64,000 nt of DNA from Aspidapion aeneum (lineage: Eukaryota > Arthropoda > Insecta > Coleoptera > Brentidae): NCBI GenBank assembly GCA_963576565.1, contig OY755045.1, positions 40,444,667 to 40,508,666 on the forward strand, read 5' to 3'. The position numbers and the translations under genes were made by a program. Positions 11,611 to 20,751 of this stretch are shown here, one piece after another (within the stretch, counting starts at the first letter, position 1; each line of letters begins with the position of its first letter). Under the pieces are notes generated by a model. The model worked only from the letters and a program-made list of their open reading frames with translations, did not search any database and was not told the origin of the DNA.

Positions 11611-12834
11611 TTAAAGCAGACTTCTTACAATACCTGATAAAGGCAAATATTCAAAAACACAGTCGTGTATAATAATGCAATAAGCTACAACGTTTTCGTT
11701 AAAGTTTTCTTGACTTTGAAATTCCAGTTTAACGTCAACGGTGCTGCTTTTAAGCGATTCTGTCTGTTTACTACAGTCAATTACAAAAACAGGATAAGAC
11801 AGAAATGTATCAAAATCCATCAGAGGTTCCACAAAACGTTTTCCATGGTAGGATCTTTGAAAGTCCAAATACATTCTATACACTTCGCTTATTTGTTTCT
11901 CAGGAAAGCTAAGATTTAGTGACTCGTAAGGATATGATTCTGAATACAGATATAATCTTATGTCGGTTATTTTTATGTTATCAAACTGACTACAATCTGC
12001 TGTGGGGTTATTAATACGGTCTTTTTGAAAGCCCACAAGGACATATCTAGGTCGCTCTAAATTACTGGCTGTCTTCACCATCCATATATCTTTTTTTGAA
12101 TTTTTCAGCGCAGGCAAATCAAAATATTCCCATTTTCTAAAGGGAATAAGAACAGGTGTATCCTTTTCAACTTTTTCTAAAATAGCCATTTTCAAAGAAT
12201 CATTTGGAAATATGTGTTTAACTTTGAGTTCAACAGTAGACAGTGTCACTACAGCGGTTTTGGTTCCACTGCTTTTGTAGCAATTATTATCAGTTCTAGC
12301 TCTAACCAAACGAATCCTATGTCTTCCTGCAATTACATGTTTATAATCATTAAATATCCCAAAAAGAAAACTAAGTGGAATACGTAAGCTAAACTGACGA
12401 CTTACTGCTCCAATGGGTTTTAAAATTCCGTCAGGCCAATTCCAACCTGCAGGTACTAATGCTTTGCTTTCTTGTTCGGAAAGACTGAGAAGTGCCCGAA
12501 ACGTACTTAGCAGACCTGGTTCACGAATTCGTTCTATTTCTTTACCATTCAATTCGTAAGACATGGATTCAAAAAGGAATGCGCCAAAGTTATTTGTCGT
12601 GGTAATGCTTCCTGTCAAAGCAGCATCCGTGGATTCTTCAAGTTTACCCTCAAGAATTAACTCGGCTTCACTAATATCCATCCATTGATCAAGTTGGTTT
12701 AAAACAATTTCTATCTCGTCGCTATTTTTGAATGATTTTGTATAGGGGTGATATGTGTGCCACTCTTCACGAGCAATGCTCTCGTCAGATCTTACAGGAT
12801 TAAAAATTTGCAGTTTTTCGAAGCCGGAAGCCAT
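11611..12834 (-). CDS. MCP: Major capsid protein (double jelly-roll type)
   Basis: 407 aa. The opening EEWHTYHPYTKSFKNSDEIE, followed by LDQWMDISEAELILEGKL, matches the Polinton capsid family often annotated in insects as 'F54H12.2-like' (E-W-x-x-YHP...I-E-F/I...D...YIDL...L). Further regions fit: NNFGAFLFESMSYELNG (a short loop between strands) and FRIPLSFLFG-type motif RQFSLRIPLSFLFGIFNDY. Length (~400 aa) suits the shorter arthropod capsids. The protein would form the hexon-like trimer of an icosahedral particle. It is flanked by the minor capsid gene upstream and the DVQGY protein downstream in the same leftward block. The reading frame is intact. Confidence 0.88.
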   Translation of the reverse strand: MASGFEKLQIFNPVRSDESIAREEWHTYHPYTKSFKNSDEIEIVLNQLDQWMDISEAELILEGKLEESTDAALTGSITTTNNFGAFLFESMSYELNGKEIERIREPGLLSTFRALLSLSEQESKALVPAGWNWPDGILKPIGAVSRQFSLRIPLSFLFGIFNDYKHVIAGRHRIRLVRARTDNNCYKSSGTKTAVVTLSTVELKVKHIFPNDSLKMAILEKVEKDTPVLIPFRKWEYFDLPALKNSKKDIWMVKTASNLERPRYVLVGFQKDRINNPTADCSQFDNIKITDIRLYLYSESYPYESLNLSFPEKQISEVYRMYLDFQRSYHGKRFVEPLMDFDTFLSYPVFVIDCSKQTESLKSSTVDVKLEFQSQENFNENVVAYCIIIHDCVFEYLPLSGIVRSLL

Positions 12835-12965
12835 ATTTTTTTGCTAGCGTCTGTAGTAATAAAATATTTCGAAAAGTGAGCTGGTTCTTGTTTGACGGTC
12901 GCCGATCAAATAAAACTTGAGCAAAATAATTGTCTCTTCTATATGGTAAGTTATTACGACATTTA

Positions 12966-13646
12966 CTATTGAATGTTAAGCCCATTTCTTCGTAATTCTA
13001 ATCTAATCAAAATTTCCTCACCTCGGAAATTAACAGGATTTGAATCTTGATCGATAAGATTTTTTTTGTTAGGTTCAATATCTATGCTATAGCCGGAATC
13101 AACCGAGGGGCTAAATGCAAAAAGTGTGTGTGCTTGCTCGTTTCCGTTGTACGATCCTGATATAATGTTGCACTCTATTCGAATAGAAAGCTCTGGAACA
13201 ATTCTAACGGGTAAATCTGATTCGTGTAGGATATCGGGTTTATATTTTTTTGATGAAAATCCTAGAAGCTGGCCAATGCTATCTGGGGGTTCAAAGTCCA
13301 CTTCGTATATGCTTTTTAACTCAACTTTTAGGGTACTAAGATTCGGTTTCAACAAAAATGGAGTACACTGACTGATATCAACTATATCCTGACATAAGGC
13401 TTGCTGAATATATGATTCAATCCCATCAATTTCGTAGCTACCTGTAGGTATTTCTAAACTTAGGTGTTCTCCCTCACTATTATAGTAAAACTTGTTTCGT
13501 CCTGGCTCTATGTTGGGAATGGAATTCCAGGTATTAAGAGAAATCAGTGCAAGCGAATATTCGAATCGAGGATCTAGTTGAATGGGAGGAAAAAAAGTTG
13601 CTGAAAGGCAGCTTGTACGACCCTTTAATGTGAACGTATTAGACAT
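12966..13646 (-). CDS. Minor capsid (penton, single jelly-roll) protein
   Basis: 226 aa. The motif order is that of Polinton penton proteins: YSLALISLNTWNSIPNIEPGRNKFYY, IPTGSYEIDGIESYI, IGQLLGFSSKKY, RIECNIISGSYNGNEQAHTLFAFSP, then a C-terminal VNFRGEEILIRLELRR. The family sits at the fivefold vertices of the capsid. The gene lies 131 bp before the MCP start, in the usual minor-then-major order; the spacer includes no other convincing ORF. Frame intact. Confidence 0.85.
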   Translation of the reverse strand: MSNTFTLKGRTSCLSATFFPPIQLDPRFEYSLALISLNTWNSIPNIEPGRNKFYYNSEGEHLSLEIPTGSYEIDGIESYIQQALCQDIVDISQCTPFLLKPNLSTLKVELKSIYEVDFEPPDSIGQLLGFSSKKYKPDILHESDLPVRIVPELSIRIECNIISGSYNGNEQAHTLFAFSPSVDSGYSIDIEPNKKNLIDQDSNPVNFRGEEILIRLELRRNGLNIQ

Positions 13647-13672
13647 GACTGGTTAAGTAAACCTGAGGTTGC

Positions 13673-14523
13673 TTATTTAATATTTTTATTGCTTTGATTA
13701 TACAAAAAGGATAGACAAAGATGTCCACAATTAACAGTATTAAACTTTTGATATTGGTCGATATTATACATTATTTTACAGTTTTTATAATATCTTATTA
13801 CTTCTAGTGGTGGGACTATAGCAAATCCATCAAAATATACAGCAGTATTGTTTTTTTGTTTCCAAACAGCTACCCAGTGACTTCCACTTTGATCTTTGGT
13901 GTTGAGATTAATAATAAGAGCCTCATTAGGCCAGGGACGCTTATTTTTTGAGAGAAGCTCGTCTCTCATAAAAACGCCTCTAAAGTGACGTATTTTAAGC
14001 TGCTTTGCGTATTTTTTCAGGTCAAAATCGGTTAAAGGCCGGCTGGGTAGTTTTATTGGAAGTTTTTTGGCTTTTTTTTTATATATAATCCGTATCCTGA
14101 TTTGTATTTATGTAGAAATAGACCGCTACCCCTTTTTCCTACTGCAATGGATTCCATTTGTTTATTATGTCTTTCATCCTCCTGGAGTTTTTGCCTTGCA
14201 TTTTTGGCGTCTATAATGGTCTTCGCAATGGAGGCTCCGCCCCCAGAAAGAGCTCCTAGTGCAGAAAGGGCACTGTCGAAACAAAAACATAAAATCAAAA
14301 AAAATCAATTAGGTTAGGTTAGGAATATTTTATAAAATTAGAATAGTATTTACCTGAAAATTGGGATCAGGGGAAGAAATCCACCTGTCTTAGGTACGGG
14401 AAGAACTCTTGGTAGTTTAATCTTCTTTTTGCCTCCTGCTTGTTTAACTGTCATTCGTGCAATTTTAAGAGCAGCATTAATTTGTTTGCGGTCCGACAGA
14501 CCTCGGCCCTTGTAAACTTTCAT
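13673..14523 (-). pseudogene. PRO: Adenain-like cysteine protease with N-terminal hydrophobic/linker region; frameshifted
   Basis: The protease core (13673-about 14060) has the C5/Ulp1-type residues: His in GSHWVAV, Asp in YFDGF, and Cys in VNCGHLC, with conserved RPLTDFDL and FRGVFMRD before them. It would cleave capsid or core proteins during virion maturation. Upstream in the same direction is a conserved Polinton segment: a first exon 14523-14354 (MKVYKGRGLSDRK... LPRVLPVPKTGGFLPLIPIF), an 81-bp GT-AG intron (14353-14273), then SALSALGALSGGGASIAK and RHNKQMESIAVGKRG. The frame breaks at a T9 tract (14072-14080, A9 on the coding strand). One base there separates the GYGLYIKKK frame from the protease frame. 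The upstream part may belong to the PLA2-like protein instead (see that entry). Confidence 0.75.
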
Positions 14524-15004
14524 TTTCCTTTTCAGAGGTGCTAAAATTTTGGAAGAAAAAGACTTTTTTCTCTTTTCGCACTCCCATGCCCAATTTTTGT
14601 TTTAGTTTCATTGCTGATGCAACAACAAAGGATGATGCCTTTTCCCCAAAGCTAGCGTCTCGGGATTTAAAACGTTGCCACGCTTTCTCCTCGAGGATTT
14701 TATCTGCTTTGTGTCGGTCTTTTATATCTTTACTTTTAGAATAGGCAATATCGTGATCTTTACAAAAATTATCTAATGGATGAATTCCCACGTCACCTCT
14801 AGCCAACCGCTCTTTTAGATGAGTTCCTGGACCACAGAACCTTAAAAAATAAAATAATCATATTTTTTTGAAAAAGGTAATTATAATTAAATAGACTAAA
14901 ATAAATGTAATTATTAATATCTACCTGTGAGATGGTAGATGTAACTCAAACGGGAGTTTATTGATTGCAGTATTTAATAGACCTTTACCCTTCGAAGGTG
15001 TCAT
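14477..15004 (-). CDS. Phospholipase A2-like virion protein, spliced
   Basis: Exon 1 is 15004-14925 (MTPSKGKGLLNTAINKLPFE...), intron 14924-14841 (84 bp, GTAGAT...TTTAAG), exon 2 from 14840. The splice creates the PLA2 calcium-loop motif FCGPGTHLKERL, followed by the active-site dyad in NFCKDHDIAYS. This is the parvovirus VP1-like/insect 'phospholipase A2-like' domain, thought to breach membranes during entry. The basic C-terminal region (KLKQKLGMGVRKEKK) then runs into a T6 tract (14564-14569). A one-base shift there would continue into the basic frame leading to MKVYKGRGL, as I expect for intact relatives. As written, the frame ends at 14477. Either it is frameshifted or the two ORFs overlap as separate genes. 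Confidence 0.7.
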
Positions 15005-15053
15005 TACGATTGATCGTTTACTTGTGTGACTACCTTTTTTTACAAAGCTTGTT
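15005..15053. promoter_or_regulatory. Compact divergent promoter between leftward and rightward blocks
   Basis: Only 49 bp separate the start of the PLA2-like gene (ATG at 15004, minus) from the packaging ATPase start (ATG at 15054, plus). Both transcription units must initiate within or very near this gap or inside the neighbouring coding sequence. No TATA box is evident, but there is a GATTGATCGTTTAC segment. Confidence 0.4.
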
Positions 15054-15758
15054 ATGAGTCAAATTCAAGCTGAGAAGCAAGTGAACGGGGGTATTGAAAT
15101 AATCAACCTGGATGAATTTCAAGATCATAATAAAGATAAGTTTCAAAAACATGGAGCTCTGTTACCAAGCACGGTTCGGGGTCTGGTTGTTGGACCATCG
15201 GGGAGCGGGAAATCAAATGTAGCCATCAGCTTGCTTCTAGATCCCAATGGACTACGGTTTAAAAATGTATTTGTGTATTCAAAAACACTGTACCAGGAAA
15301 AGTACCAGCTGTTAGAAAAAATTTTAAAGTCTATTCCGGAAGTGCAGTATGTACCGTATAGTGAAAATGAGGGAATCCCTGATCCTTCAAACGCTCCACC
15401 ATATTCCATATTCATATTTGACGACATTTCATCGCAAAAGCAAGACATTATTCGAGATTATTTTAGCAGGGGTAGACATTCCAATATAGACTCAATTTTT
15501 ATTGCACAGACTTACACTACCATTGAGAAGAGAAATATAAGGGATAATGCAAATATGCTTATCTTATTCAAAATGGATGAACATAACCTTAAAATGGTTT
15601 TTAACGAACACGTCTCTCCCGATATGTCATTTATTCTATTTAAAGAATTATGTAGAAAGTGTTGGAAGAACCCTTTTGATTTTATAGTAATAATAAAAGA
15701 TTGTGATGTATCTAACGGGAGGTATAGGTTTAAGTTTGATGTCTATTTAAAAGTCTAA
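15054..15758 (+). CDS. ATP: FtsK/HerA-type genome-packaging ATPase (A32-like)
   Basis: 234 aa. Walker A is GPSGSGKS (about residues 45-52), Walker B is IFIFDDIS (about 120-127), and an arginine-containing block YFSRGRHSNIDSIFIAQTY follows, with the sensor-like Gln of IAQTY. This is the compact packaging ATPase shared by Polintons, virophages and poxvirus A32 relatives. It pumps DNA into preformed capsids. It is the first gene of the rightward block. Frame intact. Confidence 0.92.
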   Translation: MSQIQAEKQVNGGIEIINLDEFQDHNKDKFQKHGALLPSTVRGLVVGPSGSGKSNVAISLLLDPNGLRFKNVFVYSKTLYQEKYQLLEKILKSIPEVQYVPYSENEGIPDPSNAPPYSIFIFDDISSQKQDIIRDYFSRGRHSNIDSIFIAQTYTTIEKRNIRDNANMLILFKMDEHNLKMVFNEHVSPDMSFILFKELCRKCWKNPFDFIVIIKDCDVSNGRYRFKFDVYLKV

Positions 15759-15891
15759 CAATCAGTCTAGTTCCACCCTTCTTCAGAGAATCACATATAG
15801 CTGTTAAAAACAACACAGCACCGGTTACAAAAAACCCCTTTTTAACGGATTAGGAAGAAAAATCTGTTAAAATCAGCTAATTAAGGGAAAT

Positions 15892-17142
15892 ATGACTAAA
15901 ATAAGTAATAAAGAAAAGTGAATTAAAAAGCGCATAATAGAAGCCACAAATGCCATTAAAAAAAAGTACACAGCTCTTAAATTGGGCATTGAGGCAGAAG
16001 ATGAATCTCTTAAGAAATTTTTTAAGCCTGTTATTGAACCTATATCAAAAATAACTACAGCTAATTTTGTGTCTTCACTGCCTCCTGTTTCTTCCAAGAT
16101 ACCACCTTCGCCGCAATACAAAATTTTGAAAAAACGCAAGTCATCGCCGAAAACACATACATCTAATCAATATCCTAAATCTTATGAATCTTTTATTCAA
16201 CCAAGATTGAAAAATGAAAAATTTGACAGATCCACTAGCCGTATTTTGGACTCAACTTTAACAGGCCCCCATTCAATGCTACAAACAGAAGATGAAGACG
16301 TATTCGAAACGGCTGACGAAGCAAAATCGGAAATCGATTCTCAAACAGAAGAGGATGCTGAAGAACAACATGAGAAATCGTTGGTACAGTTTCAAGATGA
16401 ATTTAACCGTAGTGCAGTCACCCAGTCAGAATTTTTAGATTATTTCCCTCAGACTACACGCTTTTACTTGGGTAAATACTTTTCACGCAGCCCGGAAATC
16501 GATTACAGCCTGTTAAAGTTTTTACCGGAAAGCAATAAATTTAGTCTAGGAAACAAATCGGTGGATTTTGATAATAAGGGAAATTTAATTGTTGGAGAAA
16601 AAATATTCCCTGCTCCACTGGGAGTACTCGATCTATTATTTTTAAAAAATCCCCCAAGACAAGCAATTTCTTATGCTGACAGAGACACTTTTAAAAAAAT
16701 TTTGGACTACACCAATGTTCACAGAAGAAATTTTACCCCTACAGGTCAGTTAAAAGGGAGCAAAAGTGAAAAGTACAATGTTTTTATTAGACCTGCTTCA
16801 ACATCGTCGATCACCGCCGCTGCCAGCACCTCCTCTCCCAGTGAAGTCTACTTGTCATCACTAACCCGACCCAAACCTCCCATAACAACACGACCGAAAA
16901 GTTTCAGAACACGCAGTCGTGATGATATTGATAAGGATAAGAAAAAGGATGGTTCTTTGTTACAATACACTGACACTAAAAAAGAGTATATTCCATATGG
17001 AGACGTGAATGAACTTGTCAACCGCCTACGCACTTTAGACGGATCTCGAGAGGCGGGCAATACAAACACATTGAATGATATTAAGTACATTTTAGAGGAG
17101 TTGCAAAGAGTGGGTATTATTGAAATCGAAGACGGTCGCTGA
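15892..17142 (+). pseudogene. Conserved Polinton structural-type protein (DUF8207-like), in-frame stop near N-terminus
   Basis: The open frame resumes after a TGA at 15919-15921. The likely ATG is 15892 (MTKISNKEK then stop), and the continuation IKKRIIEATNAIKKKYTALK is the conserved start of this family, so the stop is probably a lesion (CGA to TGA would restore an Arg). The protein has a long acidic, Ser/Pro-rich middle and a conserved core (about 16500-16760: SVDFDNKGNLIVGEKIF, APLGVLDLLFLK, TNVHRRNFTPTGQLKGSK). It resembles a domain I know from insect Polinton loci as DUF8207. The role is unknown; its constant position beside capsid, ATPase and integrase genes suggests a virion protein. 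Confidence 0.6.
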
Positions 17143-17330
17143 AAATAAAACTTAATTCTAGGATTCTTTATGCAGGATGTAGCATGCAGAATCCCACACG
17201 TGGGATTCTCCGTGCAGGATCCCAATTGTACCCCTCCACCGCCTCTTGTATCCCATGTCCGTAGAACACCATCGCACCTAACTAAAAAATAATTTGTTTT
17301 AAGATTATTTGAATTAGTCTTAATAAAAAC
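17143..17330. promoter_or_regulatory. Intergenic spacer with 22-bp palindrome and GCAGGAT repeats
   Basis: 17188-17209 reads AGAATCCCACACGTGGGATTCT, palindromic except for the central pair. Flanking copies of TGCAGGAT occur at 17171-17178 and about 17213-17220, and GGATTCT at 17161. The cluster lies just ahead of the fibre-like gene and could be an operator or transcript structure. Confidence 0.35.
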
Positions 17331-17660
17331 ATGAACAAGTTTGGATCATCCCAGAAACCGCGTCGTGACCCTATAGGGTCAATGGATATTTTTCGAACTC
17401 TAAACCCAATACCAAAAACAAAGGAAGGAAACTATGATATGCAAAATCATAAAATTTGTAACTTGTCATCTCCCAATCAAGATAGTGACGCAGTGAACAA
17501 AGCTTTTCTTGACCAATGTCTTACCGATATGAAGGATAATATTTTGGCTTCGATAACAAATACCACACTACATTTTGATAAAGAATTTCACGAACATGTT
17601 GCCTCTATGGAAAAACAACTGAAGGAGTTAAGAGAATCGCTAAGTAAATTATCTATTTAG
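17331..17660 (+). CDS. Small protein with phage-fibre-like collar motif and coiled coil
   Basis: 109 aa, unnamed. Residues about 33-60 read GNYDMQNHKICNLSSPNQDSD then AVNKAFLD. This closely resembles the G-D/N-x-x-M-x-N-x-K-I-x-N-L-x-x-P...D-A-V/A-x-K-x-x-x-D motif at the start of many phage tail-fibre and neck-whisker proteins, where it trimerises and anchors a fibre. The rest (about 85-109) is a predicted coiled coil (HEHVASMEKQLKELRESLSKL). It could be a trimeric fibre base or spike. Resemblance is by motif only. Confidence 0.6.
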   Translation: MNKFGSSQKPRRDPIGSMDIFRTLNPIPKTKEGNYDMQNHKICNLSSPNQDSDAVNKAFLDQCLTDMKDNILASITNTTLHFDKEFHEHVASMEKQLKELRESLSKLSI

Positions 17661-17671
17661 TTGTTAGTAAG

Positions 17672-17932
17672 ATGCAGAACAACACACATTCTATAGCAAA
17701 AATTCAAATCGATAAAAAGTGGCAAAATATTTTATCAAACGAAACGGTCTACCAGGAAGCTCTTACCAGTCGAATAAATAATTTAAATTTTACTTTTCAT
17801 TATCGTCATATGGAAAAACGAAGAATTTCAACAAAATTATTATCTGAGCATGTCCAAAATAAAGGAACACATAGTCAACGAGTTGCATCGTGGGGCAAGA
17901 AAACATTTTCAGCGATTGAAAACAATTGTTAA
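17672..17932 (+). CDS. Small ORF overlapping the integrase start
   Basis: 86 aa, no recognised family. It overlaps the integrase start in another frame by 83 bp, and the overlapping part (VQNKGTHSQRVASWGKK) is probably just a shadow of integrase codons. The non-overlapping part (KWQNILSNETVYQEALTSRI) could be a small gene or a frameshifted N-terminal extension of the integrase. Confidence 0.3.
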   Translation: MQNNTHSIAKIQIDKKWQNILSNETVYQEALTSRINNLNFTFHYRHMEKRRISTKLLSEHVQNKGTHSQRVASWGKKTFSAIENNC

Positions 17933-18803
17933 GGGCTACGATGACCTGTGGCAGGCCGATTTATGCGAGTTTCGTAATATAGCGAAATTTAATCGAAATT
18001 TTAAATACGTTTTGGTTGTCATAGACAGTTTTTCAAAATATGTGTGGACCAGGCCTCTTAAAACAAAAAATGGTATCGAAGTTAGCCGTGCAATGGAGTC
18101 AATTCTTAAAACATCAGGACGACGCCCTTCAAATCTTTTAACGGATCAAGGTAGCGAATACTATAATACGCACTTTTCCAAAATAATGCAAGCTTACTCA
18201 ATAAATCACTACCATACGTATAGTGGAATTAAAGCAAGTATGTGCGAGAGAGTTATACGCACTCTGAAACATCGCCTGTACAAGTTGTTTAGTTTAAATG
18301 GATCATATAACTGGATAAGCCACTTGGATAAGATAACTGAAAACTACAATCAAACCAAACATTCCTCCATAAATCTTAAGCCTGCTGAAGTAACCAAAAA
18401 GCATGAAAAAACTCTACTTTCTACTACATTCTCTCGCATTTTACCTACGTTGTTGCCAAGGCGTTCTTTTTATTCAAAAAAAGCAAAATTTCAAGTAGAC
18501 GATAAAGTTCGAATTTCAAAATACAAGCATTTATTTGATAAAGGTTACACACCTCAGTGGACTGCGGAATTATTTCAAATTACTGAAATACGAAACACTT
18601 ATCCCAGAACATACCTTTTAAAAGATATGCAAGGTCATCCAATTAAAGGTTGTTTCTATGAAGAAGAACTACAAAAAGCCAAGTACGATGATGTTTATCT
18701 GGTGGAAAAAGTAGTCAGACGTAAGGGGAAAAAACTATATATTAAATGGTGGGGATTAGATAAAAAATACAATAGTTGGATCGACAAATCTGAGGTGGTA
18801 TAA
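17850..18803 (+). CDS. INT: Retroviral-type integrase with C-terminal chromodomain
   Basis: 317 aa. The start fits the family (KEHIVNELHRGARKHFQRLK). The catalytic DDE triad is Asp in DLWQADLCEF, Asp in LLTDQGSEY and Glu in ASMCERVIRTLK, the last two separated by 33 residues. After an SH3-like segment (FQVDDKVRISKYKHLFDKGY) comes a chromodomain (YLVEKVVRRKGKKLYIKWWG...YNSWIDKSEVV) that may bias integration to particular chromatin. It inserts the linear Polinton DNA and creates the 6-bp duplication seen at the ends. Frame intact. Confidence 0.95.
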   Translation: MSKIKEHIVNELHRGARKHFQRLKTIVKGYDDLWQADLCEFRNIAKFNRNFKYVLVVIDSFSKYVWTRPLKTKNGIEVSRAMESILKTSGRRPSNLLTDQGSEYYNTHFSKIMQAYSINHYHTYSGIKASMCERVIRTLKHRLYKLFSLNGSYNWISHLDKITENYNQTKHSSINLKPAEVTKKHEKTLLSTTFSRILPTLLPRRSFYSKKAKFQVDDKVRISKYKHLFDKGYTPQWTAELFQITEIRNTYPRTYLLKDMQGHPIKGCFYEEELQKAKYDDVYLVEKVVRRKGKKLYIKWWGLDKKYNSWIDKSEVV

Positions 18804-18834
18804 GTAAAAAGAGAGAAGAAGGTTATTAGTCAAC

Positions 18835-19506
18835 ATGTCTTTCGAATATGAGGTTCTCGATTTATACTGGAACAAAGTTGATATGTGCCTAAATAAAGTC
18901 AAAGAAAAAGTTAAAAGTGAAAAATGTTACTTGCTTCAAATGACCTATTTGTTACCTCAATCTGATATGGGTGTGTCCATAGGAATAAGTACTGTTCGAG
19001 ATTTTATGGGAGCAATCAAAATTTTTAAACAAGACAAGACTTGTATATCCTTTATCGCTGAAGACTGGACAAGTTTTATCAAGTTTGTTTTACAAGGACT
19101 GTATCAAGATTCTACTACATGTGATTGTGTATGTGAACGTGAATTTAAATTCGATGACTACATCATAAGTTATGGAAAATCCATCAACCAATTAAAACTC
19201 TGCTATGATGATCAGGTGTTGATTTTTAACAAAAGTGAATTGGATAACCTAATAAAACTGAACCTAGTGTTAAAACCTAGACTAGATTATTTAAATAACT
19301 TAAATATGAACAATTTTTATTTTTCGTTATTAAGAAATTTAGCAACATTAAAACATAATTTTTTACCCATAGAGACAGTAATCGAAAATTTTCTTTGTCA
19401 TGAATTTCCTTTTAATAATGATAATATGATGTGTATGAGAGAGTGCTTCCTGTTTTTTAAGGATAAATTATTACAAGATGTAGAAAGTTTGGATGCAATA
19501 AATTAA
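18835..19506 (+). CDS. Conserved hypothetical Polinton protein
   Basis: 223 aa, not recognised by function. It has LGVSI-like MGVSIGISTVRDFMGAIKIF followed by ISFIAEDWTSFIKFV, a pattern I recall downstream of integrase in other insect Polintons. The C-terminal half is Asn/Leu-rich and probably helical. It begins 31 bp after the integrase stop, so it is likely co-transcribed. No membrane span or zinc site. Confidence 0.6.
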   Translation: MSFEYEVLDLYWNKVDMCLNKVKEKVKSEKCYLLQMTYLLPQSDMGVSIGISTVRDFMGAIKIFKQDKTCISFIAEDWTSFIKFVLQGLYQDSTTCDCVCEREFKFDDYIISYGKSINQLKLCYDDQVLIFNKSELDNLIKLNLVLKPRLDYLNNLNMNNFYFSLLRNLATLKHNFLPIETVIENFLCHEFPFNNDNMMCMRECFLFFKDKLLQDVESLDAIN

Positions 19507-19704
19507 TTATTTTAGAATTTATGTAGTTTTATTATTTCGAATACTATATTTAATTAGGCTGAATCACCCTATATATTAGCGCGAATTTTTGCACTCCTTC
19601 CACACAAGAGTGTTTTTTGTTGATAAAAATATTGTTGATACAATTGCAGTGTGTAGGTGGCGAAACAAGATGAACCGAAACACAATTTAAACCGAACCTC
19701 CATC

Positions 19705-19780
19705 ATTTGAACATCAAAATATTATTAAAACCTTTTAAACTTATTTGAGCATCAAAATATTATTAAAACCTTTTAAACTT
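19705..19780. repeat. Two 38-bp direct repeats upstream of the Cys/His-rich gene
   Basis: Units at 19705-19742 and 19743-19780 begin ATTTGA(A/G)CATCAAAATA and differ at one base. They end 14 bp before the next ATG, so the duplication reshapes that 5' leader. Confidence 0.8.
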
Positions 19781-19794
19781 TAAAAACTTAAGTT

Positions 19795-20379
19795 ATGTCT
19801 GAAAGACAAGAACCAAGCGGTAGTGCTACGCCCGAAAACAGTGACAATTTCCGTAGAATTCGGGAAATATTTTTGGGAGACGAGCCCTCCCCTTCCAGTT
19901 CGGTAACTTCTTCGACAAAATGTATCGAATTTTTAAATTTGCCTTATTACAGAAGCTTAAGTAGAGAGTTTCAATCACTTGTGTCCCCCTTTAATATTCA
20001 ATATAAAAGATATGAAACCCATTTTGATCCTCGGGGATTACCATGGGAAGAAAATTGTGACGCACTACAGAGGCACGAATGGGTACATAATACAGGTACA
20101 TCAAATTGTAATATTTATTATCACATTTTAAGCAAGGAGAACAAAGATTGGATATTATGTCCTAATTGCTATTGCGAATTGGTAGATTTGAAGGATATGG
20201 ACACCTTAAAAATGAAATATAATTTCTTGTCGTGTAATAAGGTTCACTTGCATCGACCATTCCATTATCATTGCATCTACTGTTTGTTAGATACAAAATC
20301 TGATAAAAGATGTGAATTTGAGTTCTCAAGTCTTCTATGTAATACAATATCGCTATGGAAAATCCAACATTTAATTTAA
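19795..20379 (+). CDS. Cys/His-rich putative zinc-binding protein
   Basis: 194 aa, unnamed. After a Ser/Pro-rich acidic N-terminus it has NCDALQRHEWVH, CNIYYHI, CPNCYCELVDL, then CNKVHLHRPFHYHCIYC and CEFEFSSLLC. The C-x2-C and H-x-H-x3-H-x-HC-x2-C spacings suggest one or two zinc sites. A regulatory or nucleic-acid-binding role is possible but unproven. It stands alone with ~290 bp upstream. Confidence 0.55.
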   Translation: MSERQEPSGSATPENSDNFRRIREIFLGDEPSPSSSVTSSTKCIEFLNLPYYRSLSREFQSLVSPFNIQYKRYETHFDPRGLPWEENCDALQRHEWVHNTGTSNCNIYYHILSKENKDWILCPNCYCELVDLKDMDTLKMKYNFLSCNKVHLHRPFHYHCIYCLLDTKSDKRCEFEFSSLLCNTISLWKIQHLI

Positions 20380-20526
20380 ATTTTTAAAATCATAACGCAC
20401 ACTGTATAGTGAGATGCACAATCACGTCCTCCCCATCCCACAGATATTTTTCTTTAAGCACAAAACAGGCAAGGGCATAGTTGCAATTTGTTAAGTTAAG
20501 TTAAAACCCAAGAAGAATTTTTAAAA

Positions 20527-20751
20527 ATGTGTTGCCCACGCAACAGAGAAAACCAAGTTTACCCAGTTTTTCAGGGACCGGAATTTCCACAGCCGGAACC
20601 CGATGATGAAAACATTTTATTTGAACTAGATGTTAATGTTGAAAATATAACAGATGTCTTACCAATATTTAATAATAACCAAGAAAATTTTCTTCAAATG
20701 ATAGAACAGATTATTAATCTATATTTTAGTGAACCTTCACAAAATAATTAA
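20527..20751 (+). CDS. Small acidic hypothetical protein
   Basis: 74 aa. Pro-rich acidic N-terminal half (EFPQPEPDDENILFELD) and a short amphipathic helix (NNQENFLQMIEQIINLYF). No family recognised. Its position between other rightward ORFs and a clean ATG support it weakly. Confidence 0.4.
   Translation: MCCPRNRENQVYPVFQGPEFPQPEPDDENILFELDVNVENITDVLPIFNNNQENFLQMIEQIINLYFSEPSQNN

Noticed and set aside
12800..12985. 61-aa ORF between the major and minor capsid genes
   Set aside because: Overlaps both neighbours in another frame and has no family features; treated as spacer.
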